The notes beneath the pieces were generated by a model. That model was not told the origin of the DNA, did not search any database, and saw nothing but the letters and a program-made list of their open reading frames with translations. Below are positions 37,100 to 46,680 of a DNA stretch of 64,000 nucleotides, piece by piece (position 1 is the first letter of the stretch; every line of letters starts with the position of its first letter). The stretch lies in NCBI RefSeq assembly GCF_007115105.1, contig NZ_SULJ01000001.1, positions 868,001-932,000 on the forward strand. Direction: 5' to 3'. The stretch is from Clostridium sp. HBUAS56010. Its GTDB lineage: Bacteria > Bacillota > Clostridia > Lachnospirales > Lachnospiraceae. Made by a program: the position numbers and the translations under genes.

Positions 37100-38395
37100 T
37101 TATGAAAGATGCCTGTTCCTGACAATGACGGAAACCCCATCAGGAATAACCGTGATTTTCTCATCCCGTCTGCCTAAATACCGGTCTGCCATCTCAATTG
37201 CTTCTTCTACGCTTTCTGCATAATCCATCTGCATCTTTGTGACCATTTCTTTTGGCGCCTGAGTTACCATAATGACATGATACTTCAAAAGAATTCTGCA
37301 TAAAATCTGGGCTTCCCACTGGTCCGGCATGGTCTGATCTCTTGGAGTTTCAAGAAAACGTTTCATAATCTGATTCTTATCTTCCCCTCCCGCAAAGGTA
37401 TCATAAAGAGACTGCCCGCCATGACCATCACTGCAACTGGATACCATAATAATTACACCTCCAGGCCGGCAGGTGGCTTCTGCCGCCGTCATACCTTTTA
37501 CCGCCTGATAGATATTTTGATCCAGCGGATATCCGCCGTTGGTGGATATCACAATGTCAGCGGGAATGGCATCAACACCGGAAAGCTGATCTACAAATTC
37601 GCAGCCTTTTTTATGGGCTTCATCAAAATCTCCTGCGTATGCCTTTATCACCTTTTTGTTTTCATCGAGAACCACATTGACAATGAATGCCAGCTTTGCC
37701 CTTTTTCCAGCATAGATCATATCTTTTTGAATGGGATTGCCTTCTAAGATTCCGGTTCTGGCAAAAGGACTGTCAATAAATTCAGAACAGTGGTTTGCCA
37801 TAACCGTCACACCGCTTGACACTCCCGGCAGAACGCTTTTTCTTCCTCCGGAAAATCCGGCAAAGAAGTGAGGCTCAATAAAGCCTTCGGAAATAAGCAG
37901 ATCTGCTTCTGCTGCAATCCGGTTAATCAAAAGCTTTCCGCCGGAAGGCAGGGTATCTAAAAAAACCATATCCTCGTCTTTAAAGCTTTCATGGATCACA
38001 AAGCGAAGGTCTTTTCGATCAACAATTTCCTGACCAAACTTATCAATTAATTCTTCCCTTGTGGTAGCTCTGTGAAATCCCGTGGCAATCAAAATGGTGA
38101 TTTCCGCCTCTGGATTGCCTTCTTTGATTTCCTCGATGATTGAAGGAGCAATCACCCGGCTTGGAACTGGTCTGGTATGATCGCTTGCAATCATGACAAC
38201 ATTTTTCTTTCCCTTTACCAGCTCTCTCAGCCTTTTGGAAGCAATGGGATGTTCCATTGCTTCCTTTACCAGTTCTTCCTCTGGTTTTTCTGCGTGATAG
38301 CTGTGGGCGCCTGACATAAGAAGTCCGTTTAACCTGCTGTCAGGAATCGTTACACTTATTTTTTCCCTTCCAAAGGGTAATTGCACAACCGCCAT
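37100..38395 (-). CDS. larA: LarA-type nickel-pincer lactate racemase
   Basis: A 431-residue member of the LarA family, which interconverts lactate enantiomers with a nickel-pincer cofactor. The motifs are ASDHTRPVP, the catalytic His region ATGFHRATTREE, EPHFFAGFSGGRKSVLPG with the cofactor Lys, and MANHCSEF. Position among lactate dehydrogenases and lactate permease supports lactate as substrate; other LarA homologues act on other 2-hydroxy acids. The larB, larC and larE cofactor genes are not in the window. AGGAGAG lies 5 nt upstream. Confidence 0.88.
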   Translation of the reverse strand: MAVVQLPFGREKISVTIPDSRLNGLLMSGAHSYHAEKPEEELVKEAMEHPIASKRLRELVKGKKNVVMIASDHTRPVPSRVIAPSIIEEIKEGNPEAEITILIATGFHRATTREELIDKFGQEIVDRKDLRFVIHESFKDEDMVFLDTLPSGGKLLINRIAAEADLLISEGFIEPHFFAGFSGGRKSVLPGVSSGVTVMANHCSEFIDSPFARTGILEGNPIQKDMIYAGKRAKLAFIVNVVLDENKKVIKAYAGDFDEAHKKGCEFVDQLSGVDAIPADIVISTNGGYPLDQNIYQAVKGMTAAEATCRPGGVIIMVSSCSDGHGGQSLYDTFAGGEDKNQIMKRFLETPRDQTMPDQWEAQILCRILLKYHVIMVTQAPKEMVTKMQMDYAESVEEAIEMADRYLGRRDEKITVIPDGVSVIVRNRHLS

Positions 38396-38414
38396 CTCTC
38401 TTCTCTCCTATCCA

Positions 38415-39254
38415 TCAGCCCTGGTACTGATAAAAACCACACCCTGTTTTTCTTCCTAATTTGCCTCCCCGCACCATTTTCTTTAACAGTGGATGAGGGC
38501 GGTATTTGGTATCTCCTGTTTCCTGATAGAGAACTTCCATAATGGCAAGAACCACATCAAGACCGATTAAATCTCCCAGTTCCAGGGGACCCATGGGATG
38601 ATTGGCTCCCAGCTTCATGGCATTGTCAATTCCGGATGCTTCCGCAACTCCCTCCGCATAGACCCCGATTCCTTCATTGATCATAGGAACCAGAATCCGG
38701 TTTACCACAAATCCGGCTGCTTCCTTTACTTCTACCGGAACTTTGCCAATGTCTTCGGCAATTCTTTTGATTTCTTTTATGGTTTCTTCCGGAGTATTTA
38801 AGCCTGCAATCACTTCCACCAGCTTCATTACCGGAGCCGGATTAAAAAAGTGCATTCCGGCAACCGGTCTGTCAAGCTCCGATCCAAGCTCTGTAATAGA
38901 AAGAGAGGAAGTATTGGTTGCAAAGATACAGTCTTTTTTGCATAACTGCTGAAGATCTTTGAAGGTTTTTTTCTTCACTGCCATGTCTTCAATTGCCGCT
39001 TCAATAACCAGGTCACAGTCTTTGCAGATGGGAGCCAGACCTGTCTGGATCTTAGATACGATCTGATCTGCGCTGTCTTTTGTCATTTTCCCTTTTTCAA
39101 CTCTGCGATTTAATCCTTTTGCAATCTTTTTCTTTCCGTTTGCTGCCAGTTCTTCACTGATATCGCATAAATAAACTTCATATCCATCTGCCTGGGCAAA
39201 TGCCTGGGCGATTCCTGCACCCATGGTTCCTGCCCCTATAATTCCTACTTTCAT
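38415..39254 (-). CDS. hbd: 3-hydroxybutyryl-CoA dehydrogenase
   Basis: A 279-residue enzyme that reduces acetoacetyl-CoA to 3-hydroxybutyryl-CoA with NAD(P)H. The dinucleotide fold is [17 protein letters not shown] at the N-terminus, and the catalytic His lies in [16 protein letters not shown], with [16 protein letters not shown] following. The ATG at 39254 has AAGGAGG 8 nt upstream; a GTG two codons earlier is less likely. It is the third step of the butyryl-CoA segment of the operon. Confidence 0.95.
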   Translation of the reverse strand: MKVGIIGAGTMGAGIAQAFAQADGYEVYLCDISEELAANGKKKIAKGLNRRVEKGKMTKDSADQIVSKIQTGLAPICKDCDLVIEAAIEDMAVKKKTFKDLQQLCKKDCIFATNTSSLSITELGSELDRPVAGMHFFNPAPVMKLVEVIAGLNTPEETIKEIKRIAEDIGKVPVEVKEAAGFVVNRILVPMINEGIGVYAEGVAEASGIDNAMKLGANHPMGPLELGDLIGLDVVLAIMEVLYQETGDTKYRPHPLLKKMVRGGKLGRKTGCGFYQYQG

Positions 39255-39279
39255 TCCCACTACCTCCTTATTCCTTTCT

Positions 39280-40056
39280 CTAATTCATGGTAAACCGTTT
39301 TTCTTTCCGCTTCTCAAGAAACGCCTCCATGCCCTCTTTCTGATCATGGGTTTCAAAACAATCCCCAAAAAGCCGTTCTTCAATGGCAACTGCCTGATCA
39401 ATATCTACCTGTAACCCGTCATGAATGGCTTTTTTACAGTTTCTGACGGCTATGGGGGCATTTCTGGCAATTCCTTCTGCCATTTTTTTTGCCTGTAACA
39501 GCAGATCCTCCTGGGAGTAAACCGCATTAACAAGACCGATCCGGTAAGCTTCCTGGGCTTTGATATTTCTTGCTGTAAAAATCATCTCTTTTGCCATTCC
39601 AGGTCCAACGATTCTTGCCAATCGCTGGGTTCCTCCAAAACCAGGCGTAATCCCAAGCCCTGTCTCCGGCTGCCCAAAGACCGCATTCTCCGAGCAGATC
39701 CGTATGTCACAGCTTAGGCACAATTCACATCCTCCACCCAGAGCAAATCCATTCACGGCTGCAATCACAGGAACAGGGAAAGTCTCCAGACGGTGGAAGA
39801 TATCGTTTCCCATCTTGCCGAATTGCTCTCCTTCTTTCTTGGTAAAGCCACTCATTTCTGCAATGTCTGCTCCTGCAACAAAGGATTTGTTTCCCGCTCC
39901 CGTTAAAATCAGTGCACGGACGGTTCTGGTGTCAATCTCATCAAGTATCTGATTTAATTCTTTTAATACCTGGCTGTTTAAGGCATTTAAAGCACCTGGA
40001 CGATTGATGGTAATAATCCCGGTCTGCCCTCCTGCCTCATATGTAACAAACTCCAT
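39280..40056 (-). CDS. crt: Crotonase / 3-hydroxybutyryl-CoA dehydratase
   Basis: A 258-residue enoyl-CoA hydratase. The oxyanion-hole segments are [12 protein letters not shown] and [14 protein letters not shown], and the two acid residues are Glu in [16 protein letters not shown] and the Glu of GGGCELC. It dehydrates 3-hydroxybutyryl-CoA to crotonyl-CoA. The ATG at 40056 has GAGGTG 6 nt upstream, against a 7-codon longer frame with no ribosome site. Confidence 0.94.
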   Translation of the reverse strand: MEFVTYEAGGQTGIITINRPGALNALNSQVLKELNQILDEIDTRTVRALILTGAGNKSFVAGADIAEMSGFTKKEGEQFGKMGNDIFHRLETFPVPVIAAVNGFALGGGCELCLSCDIRICSENAVFGQPETGLGITPGFGGTQRLARIVGPGMAKEMIFTARNIKAQEAYRIGLVNAVYSQEDLLLQAKKMAEGIARNAPIAVRNCKKAIHDGLQVDIDQAVAIEERLFGDCFETHDQKEGMEAFLEKRKEKRFTMN

Positions 40057-40094
40057 ATCAAACACCTCATTTCCCATTTATAAGGTTCTTTGTT

Positions 40095-41276
40095 TTATTC
40101 CCGTTCTACAATGGTTGCACAGCCCATGCCGCCTCCGATACAGAGAGTTGCAAGCCCTTTTTTCGCATCCTGTTTTTCCATTTCATGAAGCAGGGTAACA
40201 AGAATCCTGCACCCGGATGCTCCCACCGGATGACCAAGTGCAATGGCTCCTCCGTTTACGTTTACCTTTGCCATATCCAATTTCAAATCTTTTGCCACTG
40301 CCAGGGACTGGGCGGCAAATGCTTCATTTGCCTCAATCAGATCAAACTCATCAATGGTCATATTTGTTTTTTCTAACACTTTTCTTGTTGCTGCCACCGG
40401 ACCGATTCCCATGATCTCCGGTGCCACTCCTGCCAATGTTCCTGCTTCCCAATATGCCATTGGCTTTACTCCAAGCTCTTTTGCCTTTTTCTCACTCATC
40501 ACCACAATGGCGGCTGCTCCGTCATTGATCCCGGAGGAGTTGGCTGCCGTTACCACTCCGTCTTTTTGAAACGCAGGGCGGAGTTTGGAGATTCCTTCTG
40601 CGGTTGTACCAGGTCTGGGTCCTTCATCCCGGTCAAAAACAACCGTCTCTTTTTTCTTTTTAATCTCAATTGGCACAATCTCATCCTTAAATCTGCCGGA
40701 TTCGATTGCCGCACATGCTTTCAACTGACTGGCTGCTGCAAAACGGTCAAGTTCTTCTCTTGTAAGTCCCCATTGTCTTGCAACATTTTCAGCAGTTATT
40801 CCCATGTGATAGTCATTGGATGCGTCCCAAAGAGCATCGTTTACCATGGAATCTACAATGGAGTTGTTATTCATCCGGTATCCGAAACGTGCCTGTTTTA
40901 ACAGGTAGGGTGCCATGGACATGTTTTCTGCTCCTCCTGCCACTACCACGTCGGCTTCTCCACACTGAATCATCTGAGCCGCCAGATTAACACAGTTTAA
41001 TCCAGAACCGCAGACCACATTGACCGTTACTGCCGGAGTTTCTACTGGAATGTTTGCTTTTAAGGATGCCTGACGTGCCACATTCTGCCCCAGACCTGCC
41101 TGGATCACACACCCCATGTATACAAAATCCACCTGTTCAGGCTTTACCCCTGCCCGTTTCAGGGCTTCTCCGATAACGGCTGCTCCCAGGTCCTGAGGCG
41201 GCACTGTACTTAAAGCACCTCCCATAGTTCCAATCGCCGTTCTGCATGCTCCTGCTAAAATAATTCTATCCCTCAT
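40095..41276 (-). CDS. thlA: Acetyl-CoA C-acetyltransferase (thiolase)
   Basis: A 393-residue thiolase that condenses two acetyl-CoA to acetoacetyl-CoA, the entry step of the butyryl-CoA segment. The acylated Cys is in [11 protein letters not shown], and the C-terminal [19 protein letters not shown] and CIGGGMGCA hold the catalytic His and Cys. The second of two adjacent ATG codons has AGGAGG 7 nt upstream. It follows the AMP-forming ligase gene by 14 nt, tying the LuxC/LuxE module to this segment. Confidence 0.95.
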   Translation of the reverse strand: MRDRIILAGACRTAIGTMGGALSTVPPQDLGAAVIGEALKRAGVKPEQVDFVYMGCVIQAGLGQNVARQASLKANIPVETPAVTVNVVCGSGLNCVNLAAQMIQCGEADVVVAGGAENMSMAPYLLKQARFGYRMNNNSIVDSMVNDALWDASNDYHMGITAENVARQWGLTREELDRFAAASQLKACAAIESGRFKDEIVPIEIKKKKETVVFDRDEGPRPGTTAEGISKLRPAFQKDGVVTAANSSGINDGAAAIVVMSEKKAKELGVKPMAYWEAGTLAGVAPEIMGIGPVAATRKVLEKTNMTIDEFDLIEANEAFAAQSLAVAKDLKLDMAKVNVNGGAIALGHPVGASGCRILVTLLHEMEKQDAKKGLATLCIGGGMGCATIVERE

Positions 41277-41290
41277 CATAAGACCTCCTG

Positions 41291-42703
41291 TTATTTCAGT
41301 TCCTTATAAAGGGTTTTCCCTGACTCATTTTTGGGAATTTTCTCCACCTGCCTGATCTGCACTGCCCTGGGATGAATGCCTGTCATCTGCTCAAGCCAGG
41401 AAATAATTTCTTCACCTGAGGCCAGCATGGTTCTCTCCGCATACAGGACCAGATGATCATCCGTTCCCGTGCAGGCAAAATCAATTCCTTCAAAGTGTTC
41501 CTTTAATAACCGCTCTGTTTCATCAAGGTTCACCCGGTTACCATACATTTTTATAAATCGTTTCTTTCTTCCCGTGATAAAGTAATACCCATCTAAATCC
41601 CGTTTCGCCATATCACCGGTATGTAATATTCCTTTCCATTCATCTCCCCGTTTTAAATCTTCCATGCACTGGGAATATCCAAGGGCTACATTCTTTCCCT
41701 GATACACCAGTTCCCCTTCCTGATCTGGTTCTTTGATCGGTGTTCCTGTCTCATCCTCCAGCCAGAACCTGCCGCCTGGTATGGCTATTCCCATACTGCC
41801 GCAACGCTCAAGCGCTTTCTCCGGCGGAAGATACCCCATCCTTGCAGTCGCTTCTGTCTGTCCATACATGACTACGAACCGTTTTCTCTTCTCCTGCGCA
41901 TATGAGGCAAACTCCATATGGAGATTCGAGGAAAGCTTTCCTCCTGCCTGAGTCATGATGTTTAGATCCGGAAGATCCATAGAGAAAAATCCGATTCGTT
42001 TTAATAGCTGATAGGTATAAGGAACTCCGGCAAAAGAAGTTGCTTTCTTTTCTTTCACAAAATCCCAGAATGAGCGTTCCATCACACTGCGGCCTGTCAG
42101 AAGCAGAGTTGCTCCCACCTTTACATGACTGTTAATAATGGATAATCCATAAGTATAATTCATGGGCAAGGTGGTAACCGGTCTTTCATTTTCTTCTATT
42201 GAAAGATAGCTGCATATGGAGCTGGCATTGGCATCAATATTTTCCCCGCTCTGTCTGACCAGTTTGGGGCTTCCTGTGCTTCCTGATGTGGTCAAAAGCA
42301 GAGACAATTCATGATATAAAGCAGGAGTAAGACTGTCTTTTCTCTTACACAGGCAGTAGCCGTAACCGCTCCATATTGTTTCACAGTCCTTTGCTTTTTC
42401 CATCTGGTCTTTTGGCAGGTATAAAAAGGATGGGTGATATTCCTGGTTAAGCCTGGATAAAAGTTCTGCATTGATATCTTTTGAAAGCATCAGGGGAACC
42501 ACTCCAGTCTTTAAACAGCTTAGATAGCCAAGGAGAGAACCAACCGTGTTCTGGCATAAGATAACAATCAGCTTTTTTCCTCCAATAAGCCTTTTTAATT
42601 GCTCTGAAAAAAGAGTGAAGGCTCCATAGGTTACTGTCTCACCGCCCTCTTCTTCTGCTAACAGCCGGTTTTCATATTCCTGCTCCCTTTGAAATAGCTC
42701 CAT
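41291..42703 (-). CDS. AMP-forming acyl-CoA synthetase / ligase (ANL family)
   Basis: A 470-residue adenylating enzyme. The phosphate-binding [13 protein letters not shown], the adenine-site [30 protein letters not shown], and the C-terminal catalytic Lys in [12 protein letters not shown] are all present. It would activate a carboxylic acid as an acyl-AMP and pass it to CoA or to the ACP encoded nearby. The ATG at 42703 has GGGAGG 7 nt upstream. It begins 1 nt after the LuxC-like gene. Substrate unknown. Confidence 0.88.
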   Translation of the reverse strand: MELFQREQEYENRLLAEEEGGETVTYGAFTLFSEQLKRLIGGKKLIVILCQNTVGSLLGYLSCLKTGVVPLMLSKDINAELLSRLNQEYHPSFLYLPKDQMEKAKDCETIWSGYGYCLCKRKDSLTPALYHELSLLLTTSGSTGSPKLVRQSGENIDANASSICSYLSIEENERPVTTLPMNYTYGLSIINSHVKVGATLLLTGRSVMERSFWDFVKEKKATSFAGVPYTYQLLKRIGFFSMDLPDLNIMTQAGGKLSSNLHMEFASYAQEKRKRFVVMYGQTEATARMGYLPPEKALERCGSMGIAIPGGRFWLEDETGTPIKEPDQEGELVYQGKNVALGYSQCMEDLKRGDEWKGILHTGDMAKRDLDGYYFITGRKKRFIKMYGNRVNLDETERLLKEHFEGIDFACTGTDDHLVLYAERTMLASGEEIISWLEQMTGIHPRAVQIRQVEKIPKNESGKTLYKELK

Positions 42704-42704
42704 G

Positions 42705-43904
42705 TTATTCCTCCCAGAATAGTTCCCTTGACAACATCTGCAAAAGATCCTGCCCATCCCATATAAAATCCAGATTCAGCGCTTCTCCTACCGGCACAAT
42801 TCTGTGCACTCCAAGAAGTCCGTGATCCACAACATAATCCGTTAAATCCTTCCGGCTGATTCCATAATAAGTCACCGTCTGAAGCTTTCGGACTGCCAAT
42901 GAATGAATTGCATTCCGCCAGTCTCCCGCATACTCAAAGAACAGTCCCCATTTTCCCCGCAGCTTCTGGGGATTATCAGGAATCTCTGACAGCAAAACCG
43001 TATAAATCAGATTTTTGTATTGCCAGATTTTTTCAATTCCCCTGACTTCCATTGCATATCTGGATAAAGTTTCATATTTTTTAACCGCTTTGTGTGCATC
43101 TATTTCATAAGCAGAAGCCTCTTCCGCCACAGCCAGCCACCAGCTTTTTCGAATCTGTTCCTGGTCTGCGGTTTCTCTGCTCTGATGCCAAAGGATAAAC
43201 TGGGGACTGGAACAGGCGTTTTGATCCATTGCATAAGTGTCATTGACAAATCGCCTTGCAAGTTCTTTTCTTTCCTTTTGATCCATGGCTTTTATCTGTT
43301 CCAAATCCAGAATACAGATGGAATAACGGTCTGGAAACATGACCTGCACTCCTTCCGGCATTAGATCCATCTTCCGGATTGACTTAATTGCTCCATCCCC
43401 TCCCCACACCACAAGACCCTCGCACTGGCTCAGCCAGTTCTTCACAACAACATGTTCCCGGTCACAGGAAAATATACTGATCCGTTTTTTCATGAAAGCA
43501 AATTCCGGCTGATTCAGAAGCTCGTTTATTATTTCACATAGTCTTTGTTCCACTTCTCCGCTTTTGGAAGAAATCCGTACCACACAGCTATTGCCTGACA
43601 GCAGACCAAATACCATACTATAGGCGAACAGCCCGGGAACATTAGAAGATACCATATGAAAGACCACGCCTCTTCCCAGACGGACAGACCTTCCTTCATA
43701 TCTTCGGGCAAACGCTTCTAAGTGAGTCTTCCGAATCCAGAATCCAAAGGCTTTTATCTCCGGGTATGACCCGTTGTATTTCCGGATTGCTGCTGAAAGT
43801 CCGGTTAAAAAATCCATGACAGGCTGTGCAAAAGGCTTTAGGGGTTCTGCTGCCGGCTGCGAGACTCCTGCCAGATAAGTGATCTCATCCTTCATAGGTA
43901 TCAC
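42705..43904 (-). CDS. LuxC-like acyl-CoA / acyl-protein reductase
   Basis: A 399-residue member of the LuxC fatty-acyl reductase family, an aldehyde-dehydrogenase-fold enzyme that reduces an activated acyl group to an aldehyde with NADPH. The catalytic Cys lies in MDQNACSSPQFI, and the nucleotide-binding part includes FHMVSSNVPGLFAYSMVFGLLSG-type and VVWGGDGAIKSIR segments. It probably starts at the GTG of 43904, overlapping the LuxE-like gene by 20 nt. No luxAB or luxD genes are nearby, so bioluminescence is not the role. Confidence 0.85.
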   Translation of the reverse strand: MIPMKDEITYLAGVSQPAAEPLKPFAQPVMDFLTGLSAAIRKYNGSYPEIKAFGFWIRKTHLEAFARRYEGRSVRLGRGVVFHMVSSNVPGLFAYSMVFGLLSGNSCVVRISSKSGEVEQRLCEIINELLNQPEFAFMKKRISIFSCDREHVVVKNWLSQCEGLVVWGGDGAIKSIRKMDLMPEGVQVMFPDRYSICILDLEQIKAMDQKERKELARRFVNDTYAMDQNACSSPQFILWHQSRETADQEQIRKSWWLAVAEEASAYEIDAHKAVKKYETLSRYAMEVRGIEKIWQYKNLIYTVLLSEIPDNPQKLRGKWGLFFEYAGDWRNAIHSLAVRKLQTVTYYGISRKDLTDYVVDHGLLGVHRIVPVGEALNLDFIWDGQDLLQMLSRELFWEE

Positions 43905-44961
43905 TGCACCCCCTTATTTCTGCCTGCCGGATTCTTCCTGTTATATGAAAATATTTCCCGGGGCGGCCGCAGGGACAATCATCTTCTCCTAACACAACGC
44001 CTTCGTCCTCTGTTAATAAAGAATGACCCGGATACGAACGGGCAAGGGGAGACAGAACCTGCACAATGCCCTTTTCCCCGTAAGAACAGGCACTAAAGTC
44101 TTCGGGCCGTCTGATTATAATATCTGAATAAATGCTTGCATGCAGGTGTCCGCAAGAACATTCCACATAGATACTGCCTGTCTGTTCTGCCATTCCATAG
44201 TAATTGTGAATATCTTTGATTCCTGATACTTCATAAAGCCTTTCATTGAATTCCTGCCGGGAAACAGACTCCGATTCAAGCTTTTTAAATCCGCCTCCGT
44301 GAAATAATATTCCATTGGAAAGATCCAGCTTAATTCCTGACGCTTTTAACGGGTAATAAAAATATTTCCACAAAATATAGGTAAAACCAAATACTAAGAT
44401 CTTCTTTCCTTTATACCGTTCCAGAAAACTCCTGATTCCCTCTAAATCCAGATCCATATTCCGGTCAAACCCATAACAGATTCTGGAGGAAAAGATGGAA
44501 AATCCAAGGATTCCCGCTCCTCTGGCAGAGAACAACGCTCTGTCTCTTAGAACCTGCGGACTGTCCATAATAAGAAAAGGAAGTCTCTCTTCTCCAAAAA
44601 AGTCCGCTCCGATTTTAGCCAGTGCTCTCTGCTGGTAGTCTGCCGTATTCTGATCCAGATAAATCTTTGAAACGTTCTGGCCTTTTGTGCCGGAGGAAGT
44701 TATGGTCTTAAAAATCCGGCTGTCTGGTATGCTCTTTAAATCCATATCCTTAAAAAGCCCTACAGGAACCATGGGAATCTCTTCTTCCTCCATGTTTCCG
44801 CCATCTCCAACCATGAAGTGCTTTAAAAATCGTCCATACTTATAACAGTGCTGTCTGTGATAATCCGTCAGTTCCGTGAGCCATTGTCCGTAGAGACGTC
44901 TTTTTTCCTCTTTTGCCATGGAAAATGGCTTCCTGTTTAAAATGTCTTCATAGTCAAACAC
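43885..44961 (-). CDS. LuxE-like acyl-protein synthetase
   Basis: A 358-residue protein of the LuxE/acyl-protein synthetase family, a branch of the ANL fold that forms acyl-AMP and transfers the acyl group to protein. The ATP site is TSSGTKGQNVSK near residue 98 and the adenine region is YYGMAEQTGSIYVE. A Cys-rich C-terminal stretch (DCPCGRPGKYFHITGR) may bind metal. Starts with GTG at 44961, GGGAG 6 nt upstream. It lies between the ACP and LuxC-like genes, so the three probably act together. Confidence 0.83.
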   Translation of the reverse strand: MFDYEDILNRKPFSMAKEEKRRLYGQWLTELTDYHRQHCYKYGRFLKHFMVGDGGNMEEEEIPMVPVGLFKDMDLKSIPDSRIFKTITSSGTKGQNVSKIYLDQNTADYQQRALAKIGADFFGEERLPFLIMDSPQVLRDRALFSARGAGILGFSIFSSRICYGFDRNMDLDLEGIRSFLERYKGKKILVFGFTYILWKYFYYPLKASGIKLDLSNGILFHGGGFKKLESESVSRQEFNERLYEVSGIKDIHNYYGMAEQTGSIYVECSCGHLHASIYSDIIIRRPEDFSACSYGEKGIVQVLSPLARSYPGHSLLTEDEGVVLGEDDCPCGRPGKYFHITGRIRQAEIRGCSDTYEG

Positions 44962-44977
44962 AAATGGCTCCCTTCGT

Positions 44978-45214
44978 TTAGATCACAACACCATATTTTT
45001 TCAGAACCTCTTTCCCTTTTTCATAGGAAGAAAAGTCCATAACATCGGAAGTACTGATGTGAATATCAAAAGTCTCTTCCATGTCCGACATCAAATCCAT
45101 ATGCCCCAGAGAATCCCAGGTTCTGATTCCCCGATACCGAAGTCCTTGCAGATCTTCCTCTTTTACTCTTAAATCCCGGATAAACAGCCGGTTATAACGC
45201 TCTAAATTGGTCAT
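44978..45214 (-). CDS. Acyl carrier protein
   Basis: A 78-residue carrier protein. The phosphopantetheine Ser is in TWDSLGHMDLM near residue 38, followed by the acidic helix SDMEETFDIHIS. The start is uncertain: ATG at 45214 with GGAAGTG upstream is chosen over a GTG at 45223 that overlaps the MaoC stop. It is separate from fatty-acid synthesis genes and lies between MaoC and LuxE-like genes, which suggests a dedicated carrier for the acyl group they process. Confidence 0.85.
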   Translation of the reverse strand: MTNLERYNRLFIRDLRVKEEDLQGLRYRGIRTWDSLGHMDLMSDMEETFDIHISTSDVMDFSSYEKGKEVLKKYGVVI

Positions 45215-45219
45215 ACGCT

Positions 45220-45702
45220 TCACTTCCTTTCCCCCTCGACCACAAACAGAGATTTCATCAGCTTCTGACTGCTGTTTCCTGTCAGTACCCGCTCTCCATA
45301 CTGATTTCTGCCTGCCGCCTTAAAAAGTCCCAGATAGGAGTCTGTCTGCTCTTCAAAGGATACAAACCAGACCGTAATCTCTATAGTGTCACCAACATAA
45401 ACCGGACGTATGAATCTGGTATCATGTTCCACATATATGGTGCCATCTCCCGGAAGACTGGTTCCCATGAGAGCGGAAACCATGGAATCAAGAAACATTC
45501 CGTGAACCAGTGGTCTGTCATACCCGGCACATAAAGCAATCTTATTCTCTTTATGAAGCCTGTTTTTATCTCCGGTCAGCCTGGCAAACCCATCTACTTC
45601 TTCTTTTGTGATGGTCCTTTTTGCTGCTGCAGTTTCACCAGGGACTAACAGCCGTCTGCTTCCCCTGTATCTCCTTCCCATGATCCTGTCTCCTTCTTCC
45701 AT
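45220..45702 (-). CDS. MaoC-like (R)-enoyl hydratase
   Basis: A 160-residue hot-dog-fold hydratase. The catalytic Asp/His signature is in LTGDKNRLHKE and the family motif follows as YDRPLVHGMFLDSMVSALMG. It would add water to, or remove it from, an enoyl thioester on CoA or ACP with R stereochemistry. Its start lies right after the LysR stop; ATG at 45702 has GGAGG 8 nt upstream, and a second ATG at 45681 with GAAGGAG is also possible. Confidence 0.83.
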   Translation of the reverse strand: MEEGDRIMGRRYRGSRRLLVPGETAAAKRTITKEEVDGFARLTGDKNRLHKENKIALCAGYDRPLVHGMFLDSMVSALMGTSLPGDGTIYVEHDTRFIRPVYVGDTIEITVWFVSFEEQTDSYLGLFKAAGRNQYGERVLTGNSSQKLMKSLFVVEGERK

Positions 45703-45705
45703 CAC

Positions 45706-46590
45706 TTATGCCTCCAGCATGTTCTGGAATTCTTTGGCAGCGGTGCCAAGAGGTCTGTTGTTATCACTGACAATGCAGATCTGCCGTTTGGGAATCTGCT
45801 CATGAAGTTTAATCTCCAAAATATCCTTGTCTTTTAAAAACGGTATGGCAAATTCCTCCGGTACAAAACCAATTCCAAGGTTCTTACGGACAACGGGAAT
45901 AATAAGGTCCATGGTTGCCACTTCAATGGCAGGCTGCATGGTAAGCCCGCAGGAGCGGTAAAATTCCTGAAGAAACCCAAAGGTCGTACTGGTACTGGAC
46001 ATTGTGATCAAAGGAAGCTTCACCACCTCAGAGAGAAACAGCTTCCTCCCCTCGTATTCCTGGTACCTTGGTCCGCCTACTAAAATGCTTTTAAAGGATT
46101 TCACCTCAACCACTTTTAATTTCTGTTCATGGTCAATGGGGCTTGTAATAATTGCAAGGTCAATTTTCCCGGCTTTTAACTCGCTTAAAGTCTGTTCCGT
46201 ATTATAATTAAAAATATTTAATTTCACCTGCGGATACTGTTCCTGAAAGATCTTTAACTTTTCTACCAGATAAGTCCGCATCGCTACCTGGGTTACTCCT
46301 ACATTGATGTGGTCATGCTGTTCCCCCATCAGTTCCCTTAACTTCTCCTCCCCCTGCATCAACTGCCTGCACGCAGGAGCCACATAGCTGTATAACAGTT
46401 CCCCTTCGGCAGTCAGTGTCACGCCTTTTCTGGAACGGATAAACAGCTTGCACCCCAGCATACTCTCAAGATTCTGCATGCAATAAGTCACGGATGGCTG
46501 GCTCGTTACCAAGGCATTCGCCGCACGGGTGAAATTTTTGTATTTCGCTACATAGTAAAAAACTTTATAATGCTCAAAATTAGCAGTCAT
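45706..46590 (-). CDS. LysR-family transcriptional regulator
   Basis: A 294-residue LysR-type regulator with the N-terminal winged helix (FYYVAKYKNFTRAANALVTSQPSVT) and a periplasmic-binding-like effector domain. The frame is open for 53 codons upstream, but family homology starts at the ATG of 46590 (weak AGAAGTGATGG site). It is the first gene of the 18-gene lactate/butyryl/LuxC-E unit, with the MaoC gene starting 3 nt after its stop. It is divergent from a NifU-domain gene. The effector is unknown. Confidence 0.92.
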   Translation of the reverse strand: MTANFEHYKVFYYVAKYKNFTRAANALVTSQPSVTYCMQNLESMLGCKLFIRSRKGVTLTAEGELLYSYVAPACRQLMQGEEKLRELMGEQHDHINVGVTQVAMRTYLVEKLKIFQEQYPQVKLNIFNYNTEQTLSELKAGKIDLAIITSPIDHEQKLKVVEVKSFKSILVGGPRYQEYEGRKLFLSEVVKLPLITMSSTSTTFGFLQEFYRSCGLTMQPAIEVATMDLIIPVVRKNLGIGFVPEEFAIPFLKDKDILEIKLHEQIPKRQICIVSDNNRPLGTAAKEFQNMLEA

Positions 46591-46631
46591 ACCATCACTT
46601 CTTTCATAAAATATTCGTATCGTAATATCAA

Positions 46632-46660
46632 TTGACAAGCCCTCCCTATATTGATAGACT
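46632..46660 (+). promoter_or_regulatory. Sigma-A promoter for the NifU-domain gene
   Basis: TTGACA (46632-46637) and TAGACT (46655-46660) are 17 bp apart, 20 nt before the ATG. The site lies in the LysR divergent region, so LysR control is possible. Confidence 0.6.
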
Positions 46661-46680
46661 ACTATGCAAAGGAGGTTTCT

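Noticed and set aside
41291-45702. Bioluminescence (lux) operon
   Set aside because: Only LuxC- and LuxE-like genes are present; no luciferase or thioesterase gene is in the window.
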